Shown in pieces: positions 1-9,887 of a stretch of DNA of 64,000 nt (position 1 is the first letter of the stretch; every line of letters starts with the position of its first letter). The notes beneath the pieces were generated by a model. It was not told the DNA's origin. It searched no databases and saw nothing but the letters and a program-made list of their open reading frames with translations. Origin of the DNA: Crotalaria pallida (Eukaryota; Streptophyta; Magnoliopsida; Fabales; Fabaceae). The stretch is taken from assembly GCA_037953625.1 (NCBI GenBank), contig CM075655.1, forward strand, positions 19,300,001-19,364,000, given 5' to 3'. The translations under genes were made by a program, and so were the position numbers.

Positions 1-1043
1 CTAGCCTACAAGAGATACCACACCCTTGCCTTGTAATCCTATTGATATCTAATCTAACCTCTTCTCTTGCTTGCCGATACCCCACAACAAGACTTCCAAT
101 TGCTTGCTTTACTACAAGACTTCCAAATGCTTGTTCTTCAACAAGGCTTCCAAGTGCTTGATGAAATGCTTCTTCAAGACTTCCAATGAACTATGCTTGA
201 TTTCACAAAATCAAGGCTTCCAATGTTGTAGAATGTTTGCCTCTTGCAATGATTACAACTCAAATGAAAACAAAATAACAATCCTATGAATCTCTTTCAA
301 AAGCTATGAAAAGATCAACATGAGAGATTTAAGGTTCTTGATCAAAGAATATGAAAATGAGAGCTTTGATCTTGAGAGAGTGAGAGAGAATAGTGTGGCT
401 TGATTCTTTGTAAAATTGTGTATCAAAATGATTCTAGTTGATTCTAATTGATAGAAATGATTAGGAAAAGGTTTATATAGAATACCCAAAAGTTAGAGCA
501 CTTAGAATGGCTATTGAGAAGTTAAAAACGTATTTAAAAAACTATATCTGATCGAGTTACTCGAGTGAAATGAGTGTTACTCGAGTAAGCCGAAAGCTGA
601 AAACATTTTACTCGAGTGAAATGAGTGTTACTCGAGTAAGCCGCAAGCTTGATAAATTTTACTCGAGTGAAATATGTGTTACTCGAGTAATCAGCATAAA
701 AATCACTAAAAACTTGTTTTCTCAAAAACTAAACCTTTTCTTTAAAACCTTTAAGCCACCTATTGATTTTAGACAAAGTGAATACTCAAAATATGATATA
801 ATCATGCAATCAAAAGAGATTCACTACCCTCTAATAACTCTACCCAAACTCATAAACTAAAAGACTTGTGAGGCAAAAGATAAAACAATAAAACATAAAC
901 TACCAAACTAAGTCTTCATGAGTTGGCTCTCTCTTCATCACTTGATGTTTGTTGTTGCTTGTTGAGCTTGAACTTGATCAACACACTTGAAGCTTGTACA
1001 AAACCTTTTGGCATTTATCAAAACATTCTTCATGGATCTTACA
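1..1043 (-). mobile_element. SIRE-type copia LTR, truncated by window edge
   Basis: A divergent relative of the array LTRs at 3459-17485. It shares blocks such as GCCTACAAGAGATAC, CACCCTTGCCTTGTAATCC and CTTGTTTTCTCAAAA, and it ends in CATGGATCTTACA where the array LTRs end in CAATGGAACTTACA. The right LTR border is therefore placed at 1043, followed by CTAAG (possible target duplication, partner outside the window). Orientation is by homology. A TATA-like CTATATAAAC (minus strand, 471-480) is intact here but reads CTACATAAAC in the array copies. The short ORFs inside are low-complexity and not genes. Confidence 0.75.
559..688. repeat. ACTCGAGT palindrome array, three 51-bp repeats
   Basis: ACTCGAGT begins at 559, 579, 610, 630, 661 and 681. 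This gives three copies of a 51-bp unit, each with two palindromes exactly 20 bp apart. The cluster lies between the same flanking blocks as the TAATCGATTA cluster of the array LTRs, so one palindrome type has replaced another at a homologous position. Confidence 0.9.
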
Positions 1044-1676
1044 CTAAGGAAGCAACAATTCAGTAGAAAAAGAAAAAGAGAACAGAAGCAAAACCAAAAC
1101 GAGAAAGCAAAATACCTGAGAATTGAGGACGAAATATGGCACGAGCGAACTGAAGAATCAAGACAGAAGCCAAAAAGCTTCAAAGACAAACTGGCAGAAG
1201 AACGTTGGAGTAGAAAATTGTAATCCAAAAGGGCAAGGAGTCGAATTGCAGAGAGAGGAGGAATGTCAGAAGTCCAAGTTTTGGAGGAAAGTATGGAAAA
1301 GGAAAGAAAGAGGAGTAGTTGAAGTTCAAGAGGTAACTTCCCCCCACGTTTGAAAATTTGGGCCTAAATTACAAAAGCCCAAAAGCCTGCATCGATCCAC
1401 GGAAAAGCCACGTGGCGCGCAATTAATGGAAAGAAACATTTCGAAAACCCAAAAGGCAGCATGCACCATCATAACCCCTCTGACACAGGGCATTACGTGT
1501 CAGGAGAAGGACATCCAAACGTCCTTTCAGTCAGTCAATGGGACAGCGAGGCAGGGTGAGCTGTCCAGAACTCATCATCCTCTGCCGAGCCTATCCCTCG
1601 GCACCCTGAAAGTCACCTATGAAGAACGCTCAGCTCGGCTCAAGACTCAAGAAGTCTTACCGAGCTAGGGGGCTTA
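1044..1676 (+). other. Tat-type gypsy 3' internal region with polypurine tract
   Basis: Noncoding sequence before a polypurine tract (GAGCTAGGGGGCTTA, 1662-1676) and a Tat-type LTR. The left part is purine-rich and resembles the region upstream of the antisense extra ORF near 18600-18750. The right part has CTCGG-rich sequence like 27464-27720. The open frames here show no recognisable protein and are probably chance. Confidence 0.5.
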
Positions 1677-2216
1677 TGTGGTAGACCAACCCTCGGACTA
1701 CCCTAAAACATCCTTGGCCGACCAGAATACTCATTGGCCGACCAGAATTCTCATTCTGCCAGGTCACACATCTTTGGGCCGAGCGCATGCCATAGGACCC
1801 ACCCTAGCGACTCTGGGCCGAGCACATGGACCTCTTCCCTTAAAGAGTCCAAGCTAAGGGCACGTGAGCCTAGCTCGCTAACCAGATAAGACTAACCGCT
1901 AACAGGATAAGGATGAATGACTCATCCCTTATCCTATAAAGGGACACGTCAGCCCTACTGGACTTCCGTACAGGCCCATAGGGTACAACACCGCTCCCCC
2001 TATAAATAGCTGTCTCCAGCTAGGGGCTCAGGTACGTTTTATCTCCCTAATTATACACTAGCACACACTCGTGATTAGGGAAACCCTAGTTATCCGCACT
2101 GGATAGCTAGCATACCAACAAAATCACACAGTAACATCAGACCGTTCTCTAGCTTTTAGGTCTTCCATACCCTTGAGCTAAGGATATACTCTGAACATTG
2201 TGTCTAGGACACTATA
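1677..2216 (+). mobile_element. Tat-type gypsy LTR (copy 1)
   Basis: Starts TGTGGTAGACC directly after the polypurine tract. It shares with 27721-28355 the order CTCGG-rich segment, CCTATAAATAGCT, a GGTAC..TCTC..CCCTAA block, and a GGACACTA ending. The right border is approximate because the terminal bases are altered or overwritten. Confidence 0.55.
2001..2008 (+). promoter_or_regulatory. TATA box of Tat-type LTR
   Basis: TATAAATA in the context CCCCCTATAAATAGCTG. The same motif sits at the matching place in the second Tat LTR (28137-28144), marking the U3 promoter. Transcription would start about 30 bp downstream. Confidence 0.6.
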
Positions 2217-2760
2217 GTGTATAATTTATCACTCAGACCAGCACACAAAGGGAGAATCGAATGAAATGATTCAAGAACCCTAACACACTAACTCTTCTTC
2301 AATTTGACCAAATGGCTCTCAATCTGAGTCCAATTGGTTTATATAGACAAGGAACATGTCCATGCACGTCGACACGCATACAGGGACGTGTTGTGGAGGG
2401 TGTTTTCGTGTCAAGGCGGCGGTAACTCGGTGGTGACTCATCAAAACGCACTAACGTTGAGCAACTTTGTCCAGAATACTCGAGTATTCCAGAAAATACT
2501 CGAGTATTTCACCCAATTTTTGAAAAGTAATTATTTTATTTACTTTCCCTCCAAAATCTTTCCTATAATTACCTCTAGGTCCCAACCCAAGGACTAATAT
2601 GCAAAAATATTTATTTATACGCAAATATAGTTACCAAAATAAATTCTAACAATATAAACAAAGGTCTTAGTTAAAGATTCAAAATAGAAATAATAATTAT
2701 AATAAACTTTATAATTAATATTCTATTAATCCAAGATTAAAATTTTTGGGGTGTTACAAC
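2217..2760. mobile_element. Unassigned LTR remnant ending GGTGTTACA
   Basis: AT-rich sequence with no coding potential. It ends in GGGGTGTTACA (to 2758), a typical end of TGTAACA..TGTTACA LTRs of chromovirus type, and carries two ACTCGAGT palindromes 20 bp apart. The left border and the family are unclear. Confidence 0.35.
2478..2505. repeat. ACTCGAGT palindrome pair
   Basis: ACTCGAGT at 2478 and 2498, start-to-start 20 bp, both extended to TACTCGAGTA (10-bp perfect palindromes). Confidence 0.85.
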
Positions 2761-3200
2761 TTTATAATTCCCTTGTGCTGAATTGATATTTTCTTATATT
2801 GTAATTTGTTGAGAGATCAAGGATTAAGTATTTAGAAAATAAGGGTAATGTTAGAGAGATCTAACTATTGCTATTTGAGAGGAATGGTCCATGAATTGAA
2901 GGATAATTAAAGGAAAATCTGAATTATAATTGAATAAGTGAAACCTACAATGCAACCAACGTTCCTAACCACTTTTCTCCCATTGTTCTCTAGTTTTAAT
3001 TTAATTTCAGCAACTTAGTAGTTTAGTTAATTAGTGATTTTAAATCTGAATTTTAATTTAAATCAACTTTTTAGTTATAGGATTTATTTTTAATTATATT
3101 AAGATGAAAATATACTAAAAACACAACTCCCTGTGGGACGATATTCGGTCTTCCAGACTACATTACTCGTTGACCCAGTCCACTTGCTGGTAAATCAACA
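2761..3200 (+). mobile_element. Gypsy LTR 3' remnant
   Basis: Homologous to 42195-42622: shared blocks include TTTTCTTATATTGTAATTTG, GGGTAATGTTAGAGA and GGGACGATATT.GGTCTTCC, and both end in ATCAACA. The 5' part was lost at the junction near 2760. Confidence 0.65.
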
Positions 3201-3229
3201 ACCGAGTAAAAAAAAAATGTATATATACC

Positions 3230-3458
3230 CAGCTCGGCCTTCACTTCGGCCCGTGTCCTCTTCAGCAATATTTTCTTGGTATCAATTTGACCATTCGCCT
3301 TGAGGTATTCCCAAACTCGGTCACACAATCGTCTCTCGGCCTTCGTCAAATCAACCTTATAGTCAAATTGATACAAGGAGGCCCCTCGGTTATAGATACC
3401 ATTCGACCAACCCAGAGGGAAGTGAGGTACGACTTTGATTTCTCCTTCTTCCTCAACC
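3230..3458 (-). pseudogene. Tat antisense aORF, downstream part
   Basis: Minus-strand continuation of the frame running from 18526 to 17486. If the array 3459-17485 and one CAACC copy are disregarded, the reading frame runs straight across the junction, which shows that the array inserted into this ORF. Homology-like coding ends near 3230 (..RTRAEVKAELG). A GGTATATATA follows that could be an old splice donor or simply the break. The product looks like the plant gypsy-associated Transposase_28-type protein (function unknown), known as an additional antisense ORF between integrase and 3' LTR in Tat-lineage elements. The identification is from family knowledge, not a search. Confidence 0.55.
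3454..3458. repeat. Target site duplication CAACC (left)
   Basis: CAACC directly before the first array LTR. The identical CAACC follows the last LTR at 17486-17490. No such duplication flanks the internal LTRs, so the whole array is one insertion locus. Confidence 0.9.
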
Positions 3459-3614
3459 TGAGGAAACCGCAATTGGTGGTTGAAACAACTAAGGAACCCT
3501 AGGAACACACCTAGAAGGGGGGGTTGAATAGGTGTTTAAGAAACCTTGAAAGATTTTCGAACGAAACAAATCGAAACAATTAAAACAAATGATTTTTGCA
3601 AATTTGTCAGCACT

Positions 3615-3708
3615 TAATCGATTAAACTGAGATTTAATCGATTAACCTACAATTTAATCGATTAAGGTCAGAAAACACAATTTCACTTAATCTATTAATA
3701 ATCGATTA
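3615..3708. repeat. TAATCGATTA palindrome cluster (LTR A1, U5 side)
   Basis: TAATCGATTA starts at 3615, 3635, 3655 and 3699, with a one-base variant at 3688. Steps are 20, 20, 33 and 11 bp. The cluster recurs in A2, A3 and A4 with scattered point changes (for example ATCTATTA). Confidence 0.9.
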
Positions 3709-4649
3709 TGACAGTTAAAAACTGAAAAATCACTTTTCAATCGAATACGAAAATCAATCAATCAACACGTAAGATCAGAGATTCAGCGAAAACAATTAAC
3801 ACCTATATTCTTATTGATTACCTAGGTTATGAAAATGATTTTCTCCAAGTTAATTTGAACAATTAAGATTCAATTCAATCAATTATGAAAATCAATCTTT
3901 TTCTAGGTTTTCAACCAAGAACACAATGAACAACAAGAATGTAAAGAGTTAAGGGTTTAGAGATACGACACAGTGATTTATCCTGGTTCACTTTCATCCA
4001 CTTGAAAGCTACATCCAGTCCCCTCTTCAACCAAGAGAGATTCTTCACTATGAGGAATTAGAGTTCTCAAATTACAAGTAAATGCCTCTGAAGACTCCCT
4101 TCTTGATAGCCTACAAGAGATACTCCACACCCTTGCCTTGTAATCCTATTGATCTTCTCTCTAATCTAACCTCTACCCCTTGTTGATAATCCACACAACA
4201 AGTCTTCACTTGCTTGATGATAATCCACACACCAAGGCTTCACTTTGCTTGATTCACAACCAAGACTTCTTCTTCAATGAGAAATTTGCTTGATGATAAT
4301 CGACACACCAAGTCTTCTTGTTTGTTGTAGATGGCTTGCCTCTTGCAAAGATTACAACACAATAGAAAACAAAATGACACTCCTATGAATCTCTTTCAAT
4401 AGCTATGACAAATCAACATAAGAGATTCAAGAGTTCTTGATCAAAGAATATGAAAATAGAAAAGCTTTGATCTTTGAAATTGAGAGAGAATAGAGTGGCT
4501 TGATTTCTTGTAAAACTTGTATGAAAATGATTCTAGATAATCACAAAGATTAGGAAAAGGTTTATGTAGAATACCCAAAAGTTAGAGCACTTAAAAAACT
4601 GATTTTGAGAAGTGAAAATCGTATTTTAAAAAACCAGTACAGCAGTGTT

Positions 4650-4710
4650 TAATCGATTAGATCTTCACTTAATCGATTAGTAATCGATTAGATTTGTTCT
4701 TAATCGATTA
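4650..4710. repeat. TAATCGATTA palindrome cluster (LTR A1, U3 side)
   Basis: TAATCGATTA starts at 4650, 4670, 4681 and 4701: steps 20, 11, 20 bp. Copia-B has ACTCGAGT at steps 20, 12, 20 in its LTR (31969-32028). LTR A4 has lost one 20-bp unit here (17080-17120), so units are gained or lost singly. Confidence 0.9.
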
Positions 4711-5074
4711 AGCCCTGTAGAAACTTGTTAGAAACTTGTTTTCTCAAAACTAAACCTTTCTTTTCAAACCTTTAAGCCACCTATTGATTTTAGGTTAAGT
4801 GAAAACTCAAATTATGATTTAATCATGCAATCAAAAGAGATTCACTACCCTCTAAGAAACTCTACCCAAACTCATCAAATAAAAGACTAAGTCTAGAGAG
4901 GCAAAAAATAAAACAATAACAAAACTCAAACTAGATCTTCAAGTCTTCATGAGCTTGTTCTCTCTTCTTCACTTGATGTTTGTTGTTGCTTGTTGAGCTT
5001 GAAACTTGATCAACACCTTAGTAGCTTGTTCAAAACCTTTTGTCATTATCAAAACATTCTCAATGGAACTTACA

Positions 5075-5088
5075 ATCTCCCCCTTTTT
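5075..5088 (-). promoter_or_regulatory. Polypurine tract, array internal 1
   Basis: Minus strand AAAAAGGGGGAGAT directly abuts LTR A1; it primes plus-strand DNA synthesis. Equivalent tracts are at 9222-9235 and 13363-13376. Confidence 0.85.
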
Positions 5089-5865
5089 GAAAATGACAAA
5101 CATGTTTTGAAGTTGTTTGAAGTTGTTGATGCTTTAACTATTTGATCACTTGGTGAGACTCTTGCTCCCCCTTAATCAATGCAATTTACATTTGAAATCC
5201 AATTGATAGAAGCTTGATTCTCCCCCTATCTTCAACAACTTTGCTCAACCTACATAAAAACAACAAAAACAACCATTCTCCCAAAACAAACTATTTCTCC
5301 CCCTTTGGCATTATCAAAAAGTAATATATACCAATTGAAATATAAAATGCTTAGCCAAAATAAGAGAAATCACCAATCATTCCTTTTCAACATTGATACC
5401 AATTGAAAGATAAGAACCAAAAAATAATCAATGATACCAATTGAAAAGCTAATTGTCACTAATTGACAAAATATCACAAAAGCATGATAATCATCTAATC
5501 ATCACTCAAAGATACCAATTGAACTTTAGAAAAGTAATACCAATTGAGGACAATTCAATTATACCAATTTAGAAAAACTATAATTGATACCAAATAAGAA
5601 TATTCAACAATATCACTTGTACCAAATTTTACCACTTTGTAGGTCATTCACTTGAGATGCAAATGTAATACCAATTGAAGATGCAAATGTATGAATAACA
5701 CTTGTAAGCCCTTTGCTCTTCAATCATACCTACAAAACAATCATGCTTTGATTTTTGGTATCCAAATGGTTTTGGATCCATTTTTGTTAGTTAAGGGAAT
5801 CTCACCCTTCTTAACCCAAACAAACTTTCCTTTAGGTATACCATGCACTTTAACATAACACACAT
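5089..5865 (-). other. Array internal 1 noncoding 3' segment: PPT-like repeats and TACCAATTGA array
   Basis: No ORF. Where pol would lie there are three further CTCCCCCT motifs (about 5164, 5219, 5294; AGGGGGAG in the element sense). TACCAATTGA then occurs seven times with two or three degenerate copies between 5328 and 5680. That motif is the complement of the LTR/primer-site junction (TCAATTGGTA). Confidence 0.8.
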
Positions 5866-7527
5866 TTAAGTATGTCCATGAGTACCACAATAGAAACATG
5901 TTGGTGCATTTGAGAAATCAACTTTAGAAAAATCAACAACATTTCTATGAGAATTACTCTTAGCATTATTATAACCCAAACCAAACTTGTTTGAATTTCC
6001 TCTTTGAAAATTTAACAATGTGCGCAATCTAATATCACCACTTGTGAAACTTGCAAGCTTATTTTTCAAAATAGCATTTTCATCCTTAAGCAACTTGCAA
6101 CTCTCACAATCAACCACAATATTCAATCTACTAGCACAATCACAAGAAGAACTAGCATATATAAGATCAAGAGTTTCATTTTGAAGATTAAGCTCATCAA
6201 CTTGTTTTTGAAGTTCTAAAATCTCTTTTTGATGTTTCAAAATGAGCTTCTTTCTTTCAATGTTTTTCGAAACTAGTTTTTCAAGTTGTTCATGCATTTC
6301 TTCATAAGCATTATATAACAATTCATATTTAGAAGAAATTTCGGATTTAGTATGACTTACATTGCTATCCTCGCTTTGTTTACTTGATTCATCATTTGAA
6401 CTTTCCTCTTCATTGACTTGAACAAGCAAGTTGAGATTAGCAACTTCTTCATCATCCGACGAACTACTCGATGTGCTTTTCTTCTCTTCTACATCACTAT
6501 CCCAAACTATATATGCTCTTTTGTGTTTTGAATTTTTCTTGTCTTTCTCCTTCTTCTTGAGATACCTAGAGCATGAGTACTTGAGATGACCAGGTTTTCC
6601 ACATTCATGGCAAACTACACAATCTTTTGATGTATTGGTCTTGTAGTGTGGGGAATCCTTCTCTTTACCTTTGTCTTTTTTCAACCTTCCTTTTCTCCTT
6701 AGAAACTTGTCAAACTTCCTTAGTAAAAGTTTCATTTCTTTTTCATCAACATCCGAATAGGAATCTTCACTATCATCATCATCAGAACTCTCTTTCTTAT
6801 TGTATGATCTATTGACTTTAAGAGCAAGTCCCTTTCTTCCATTGTTCTTATCCGACTCTTCATTGATACTTAAACGTCCAAGCTCCATTTCATGTTCTTG
6901 AAGCTTTCCGAAAAGTGTTGCTAGATCCATAGCATCCAAATTCTTAGATTCAACAATAGCCGTTACTTTTGGTTGTCAATTTCTGTCTAAACATCTCAAC
7001 ACTTTGTTAGAAAGTTCACCTTGTAAGAAAGTCTTACCAAGAGCAAGTAAATGGTTAATAATATGAGTAAAACGCTTTTGCATATCATTAATAGATTCAT
7101 TTGGAAGCATTTGAAACAATTCATAATCACGCATTAAAGCATCCAATCTAGCTCTCCTAACCTCACTAGTTCCTTCATGAGTCACTTGTAAAGTGTCCCA
7201 CATTTCCTTAGCACTAGTACATTGAGAAACTCTAAAAAACTCATCATAAGATAAAGCGGAGGTAATGATATTCTTTGCTTTTTAATCATATTGAACATTC
7301 TTTCTATCATCATCCTTCCACTTATCCTCGGGGATTAAATGTACTACGCCTTCAACTAAACTAGAGGGGATATGAGGACCTTTTTCAACTACTTTCCAAA
7401 TTTCACTATCTATGGCTTGGATAAAGATTTTCATTCTAACTTTCCAATAAGCGTATCCCTCACCATTAAAGAGTGGAGGACGACTTATCGAAGCACCTTC
7501 ACCACCAAAGGGATTCATGGAACCCAT
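5866..7527 (-). pseudogene. gag: copia gag, array copy 1 (broken)
   Basis: Capsid-type Gag of SIRE/Maximus-like copia. The start is the ATG at 7527 (MGSMNPFGGEGASI). The N-terminal UBN2-like part (PPLFNGEGYAYWK) stops at TAA (about 7282-7284), shared by all three array copies. The same frame resumes, and a private TGG-to-TGA stop lies at about 6976. After it come an acidic Ser/Asp-rich region, zinc knuckle CHECGKPGHLKYSC, a long Lys/Glu coiled-coil stretch and the start of a second knuckle (CFYCGTHGHT). A one-base deletion near 5868 removes the end. It cannot give full Gag without readthrough. No pol follows. Confidence 0.88.
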
Positions 7528-7585
7528 TGCGATTTTCTTAAAGGATCTTTACGAAAAAGCTCTTACGCTCGTGTCTTTCGACCGA

Positions 7586-7597
7586 GCTCTGATACCA
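7586..7597 (-). promoter_or_regulatory. Primer binding site (tRNA-iMet), array internal 1
   Basis: Minus strand TGGTATCAGAGC, two bases from the LTR end. It matches the 3' end of initiator Met tRNA, the usual primer for copia elements. Same sites at 11734-11745 and 15875-15886. Confidence 0.9.
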
Positions 7598-7599
7598 AT

Positions 7600-9221
7600 T
7601 GAGGAAACCGCAATTGGTGGTTGAAACAACCAAGGAACCTAGGAACACACCTAGAAGGGGGGGGGGGGGGTTGAATAGGTGTTTAAGAAACCTTGAAAGA
7701 TTTTCGAACGAAACAAATCTAAACAATTAAAACAAATGATTTTTGCAAATTTGTCAGCACTTAATCGATTAAACTGAGATTTAATCGATTAACCTGCAAT
7801 TTAATCGATTAAGGTCAGAAAACACAATTTTACTTAATCGATTAATAATCGATTATGACAGTTAAAAACTGAAAAATCACTTTTCAATCGAATACGAAAA
7901 TCAATCAATCAACACGTAAGATCAGAGATTCAGCGAAAACAATTAACACCTATATTCTTATTGATTACCTAGGTTATGAAAATGATTTTCTCCAAGTTAA
8001 TTTGAACAATTAAGATTCAATTCAATCAATTATGAAAATCAATCTTTTTCTAGGTTTTCAACCAAGAACACAATGAACAACAAGAATGTAAAGAGTTAAG
8101 GGTTTAGAGATACGACACAGTGATTTATCCTGGTTCACTTTCATCCACTTGAAAGCTACATCCAGTCCCCTCTTCAACCAAGAGAGATTCTTCACTATGA
8201 GGAATTAGAGTTCTCAAATTACAAGTAAATGCCTCTCAAGACTCCCTTCTTGATAGCCTACAAGAGATACTCCACACCCTTGCCTTGTAATCCTATTGAT
8301 CTTCTCTCTAATCTAACCTCTACCCCTTGTTGATAATCCACACAACAAGTCTTCACTTGCTTGATGATAATCCACACACCAAGGCTTCACTTTGCTTGAT
8401 TCACAACCAAGACTTCTTCTTTAATGAGAAATTTGCTTGATGATAATCGACACACCAAGTCTTCTTGTTTGTTGTAGATGGCTTGCCTCTTGCAAAGATT
8501 ACAACACAATAGAAAACAAAATGACACTCCTATGAATCTCTTTCAATAGCTATGACAAATCAACATAAGAGATTCAAGAGTTCTTGATCAAAGAATATGA
8601 AAATAGAAAAGCTTTGATCTTTGAAATTGAGAGAGAATAGAGTGGCTTGATTTCTTGTAAAACTTGTATGAAAATGATTCTAGATAATCACAAAGATTAG
8701 GAAAAGGTTTATGTAGAATACCCAAAAGTTAGAGCACTTAAAAAACTGATTTTGAGAAGTGAAAATTGTATTTTAAAAAACCAGTACAACAGTGTTTAAT
8801 CGATTAGATCTTCACTTAATCGATTAGTAATCTATTAGATTTGTTCTTAATCGATTATGCCCTGTAGAAACTTGTTAGAAACTTGTTTTCTCAAAACTAA
8901 ACCTTTCTTTTCAAACCTTTAAGCCACCTATTGATTTTAGGTTAAGTGAAGACACAAATTATGATTTAATCATGCAATCAAAAGAGATTCACTACCCTCT
9001 AAGAAACTCTACCCAAACTCATCAAATAAAAGACTAAGTCTAGAGAGGCAAAAGATAAAACAATAACAAAACTCAAACTAGATCTTCAAGTCTTCATGAG
9101 CTTGTTCTCTCTTCTTCACTTGATGTTTGTTGTTGCTTGTTGAGCTTGAAACTTGATCAACACCTTAGTAGCTTGTTCAAAACCTTTTGTCATTATCAAA
9201 ATATTCTCAATGGAACTTACA
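7600..9221 (-). repeat. Array LTR A2 (shared internal LTR)
   Basis: 1,622 bp with the same termini as A1. It has a 14-G run at about 7657-7670 where the others have 7-8, and carries both palindrome clusters. It serves as 5' LTR for internal 1 and 3' LTR for internal 2, with no duplication on either side. Confidence 0.92.
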
Positions 9222-9235
9222 ATCTCCCCCTTTTT
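9222..9235 (-). promoter_or_regulatory. Polypurine tract, array internal 2
   Basis: AAAAAGGGGGAGAT on the minus strand, adjoining LTR A2. Confidence 0.85.
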
Positions 9236-9887
9236 GAAAATGACAAACATGTTTTGAAGTTGTTTGAAGTTGTTGACGCTTTAACTATTTGATCACTTGG
9301 TGAGACTCTTGCTCCCCCTTAATCAATGCAATTTACATTTGAAATCCAATTGATAGAAGCTTGATTCTCCCCCTATCTTCAACAACTTTGCTCAACCTAC
9401 ATAAAAACAACAAAAACAACTATTCTCCCAAAACAAACTATTTCTCCCCCTTTGGCATTATCAAAAAGTAATATATACCAATTGAAATATAAAATGCTTA
9501 GCCAAAATAAGAGAAATCACCAATCATTCCTTTTCAACATTGATACCAATTGAAAGATAAGAACCAAAAAATAATCAATGATACCAATTGAAAAGCTAAT
9601 TGTCACTAATTGACAAAATATCACAAAAGCATGATAATCATCTAATCATCACTCAAAGATACCAATTGAACTTTAGAAAATTAATACCAATTGAGGACAA
9701 TTCAATTATACCAATTGAGAAAAACTATAATTGATGCCAAATAAGAATATTCAACAATATCACTTGTACCAATTTTTACCACTTTGTAGGTCATTCACTT
9801 GAGATGCCAATGTAATACCAATTGAAGATGCAAATGTATGAATAACACTTGTAAGCCCTTTGCTCTTCAATCATACCTACAAAACAA
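9236..9887 (-). other. Array internal 2 noncoding 3' segment
   Basis: Near-identical to 5089-5865: three extra CTCCCCCT motifs and the TACCAATTGA array (about 9475-9830). One motif that is degenerate in copy 1 (CCAATTTAG) is intact here (CCAATTGAG). No coding sequence. Confidence 0.8.

Larger units (their letters stand above)
3459..5074 (-). repeat. Array LTR A1 (outermost 3' LTR)
   Basis: 1,616 bp, TGAGGAAACC...GGAACTTACA on the plus strand. The polypurine complement ATCTCCCCCTTTTT follows at 5075. Carries two TAATCGATTA clusters (3615-3708 and 4650-4710). Confidence 0.92.

Noticed and set aside
71..860. Small ORFs of 60-96 codons in the left-edge LTR
   Set aside because: Low-complexity products from repeated CTTCCAA and ACTCGAGT units; not conserved as protein in the related LTRs.
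7586..7597. tRNA-like matches (TGGTATCAGAGC and TGGCGCCGTTGCCGGGGA)
   Set aside because: They are 12-18 base primer-binding sites next to LTRs, without a tRNA fold around them.
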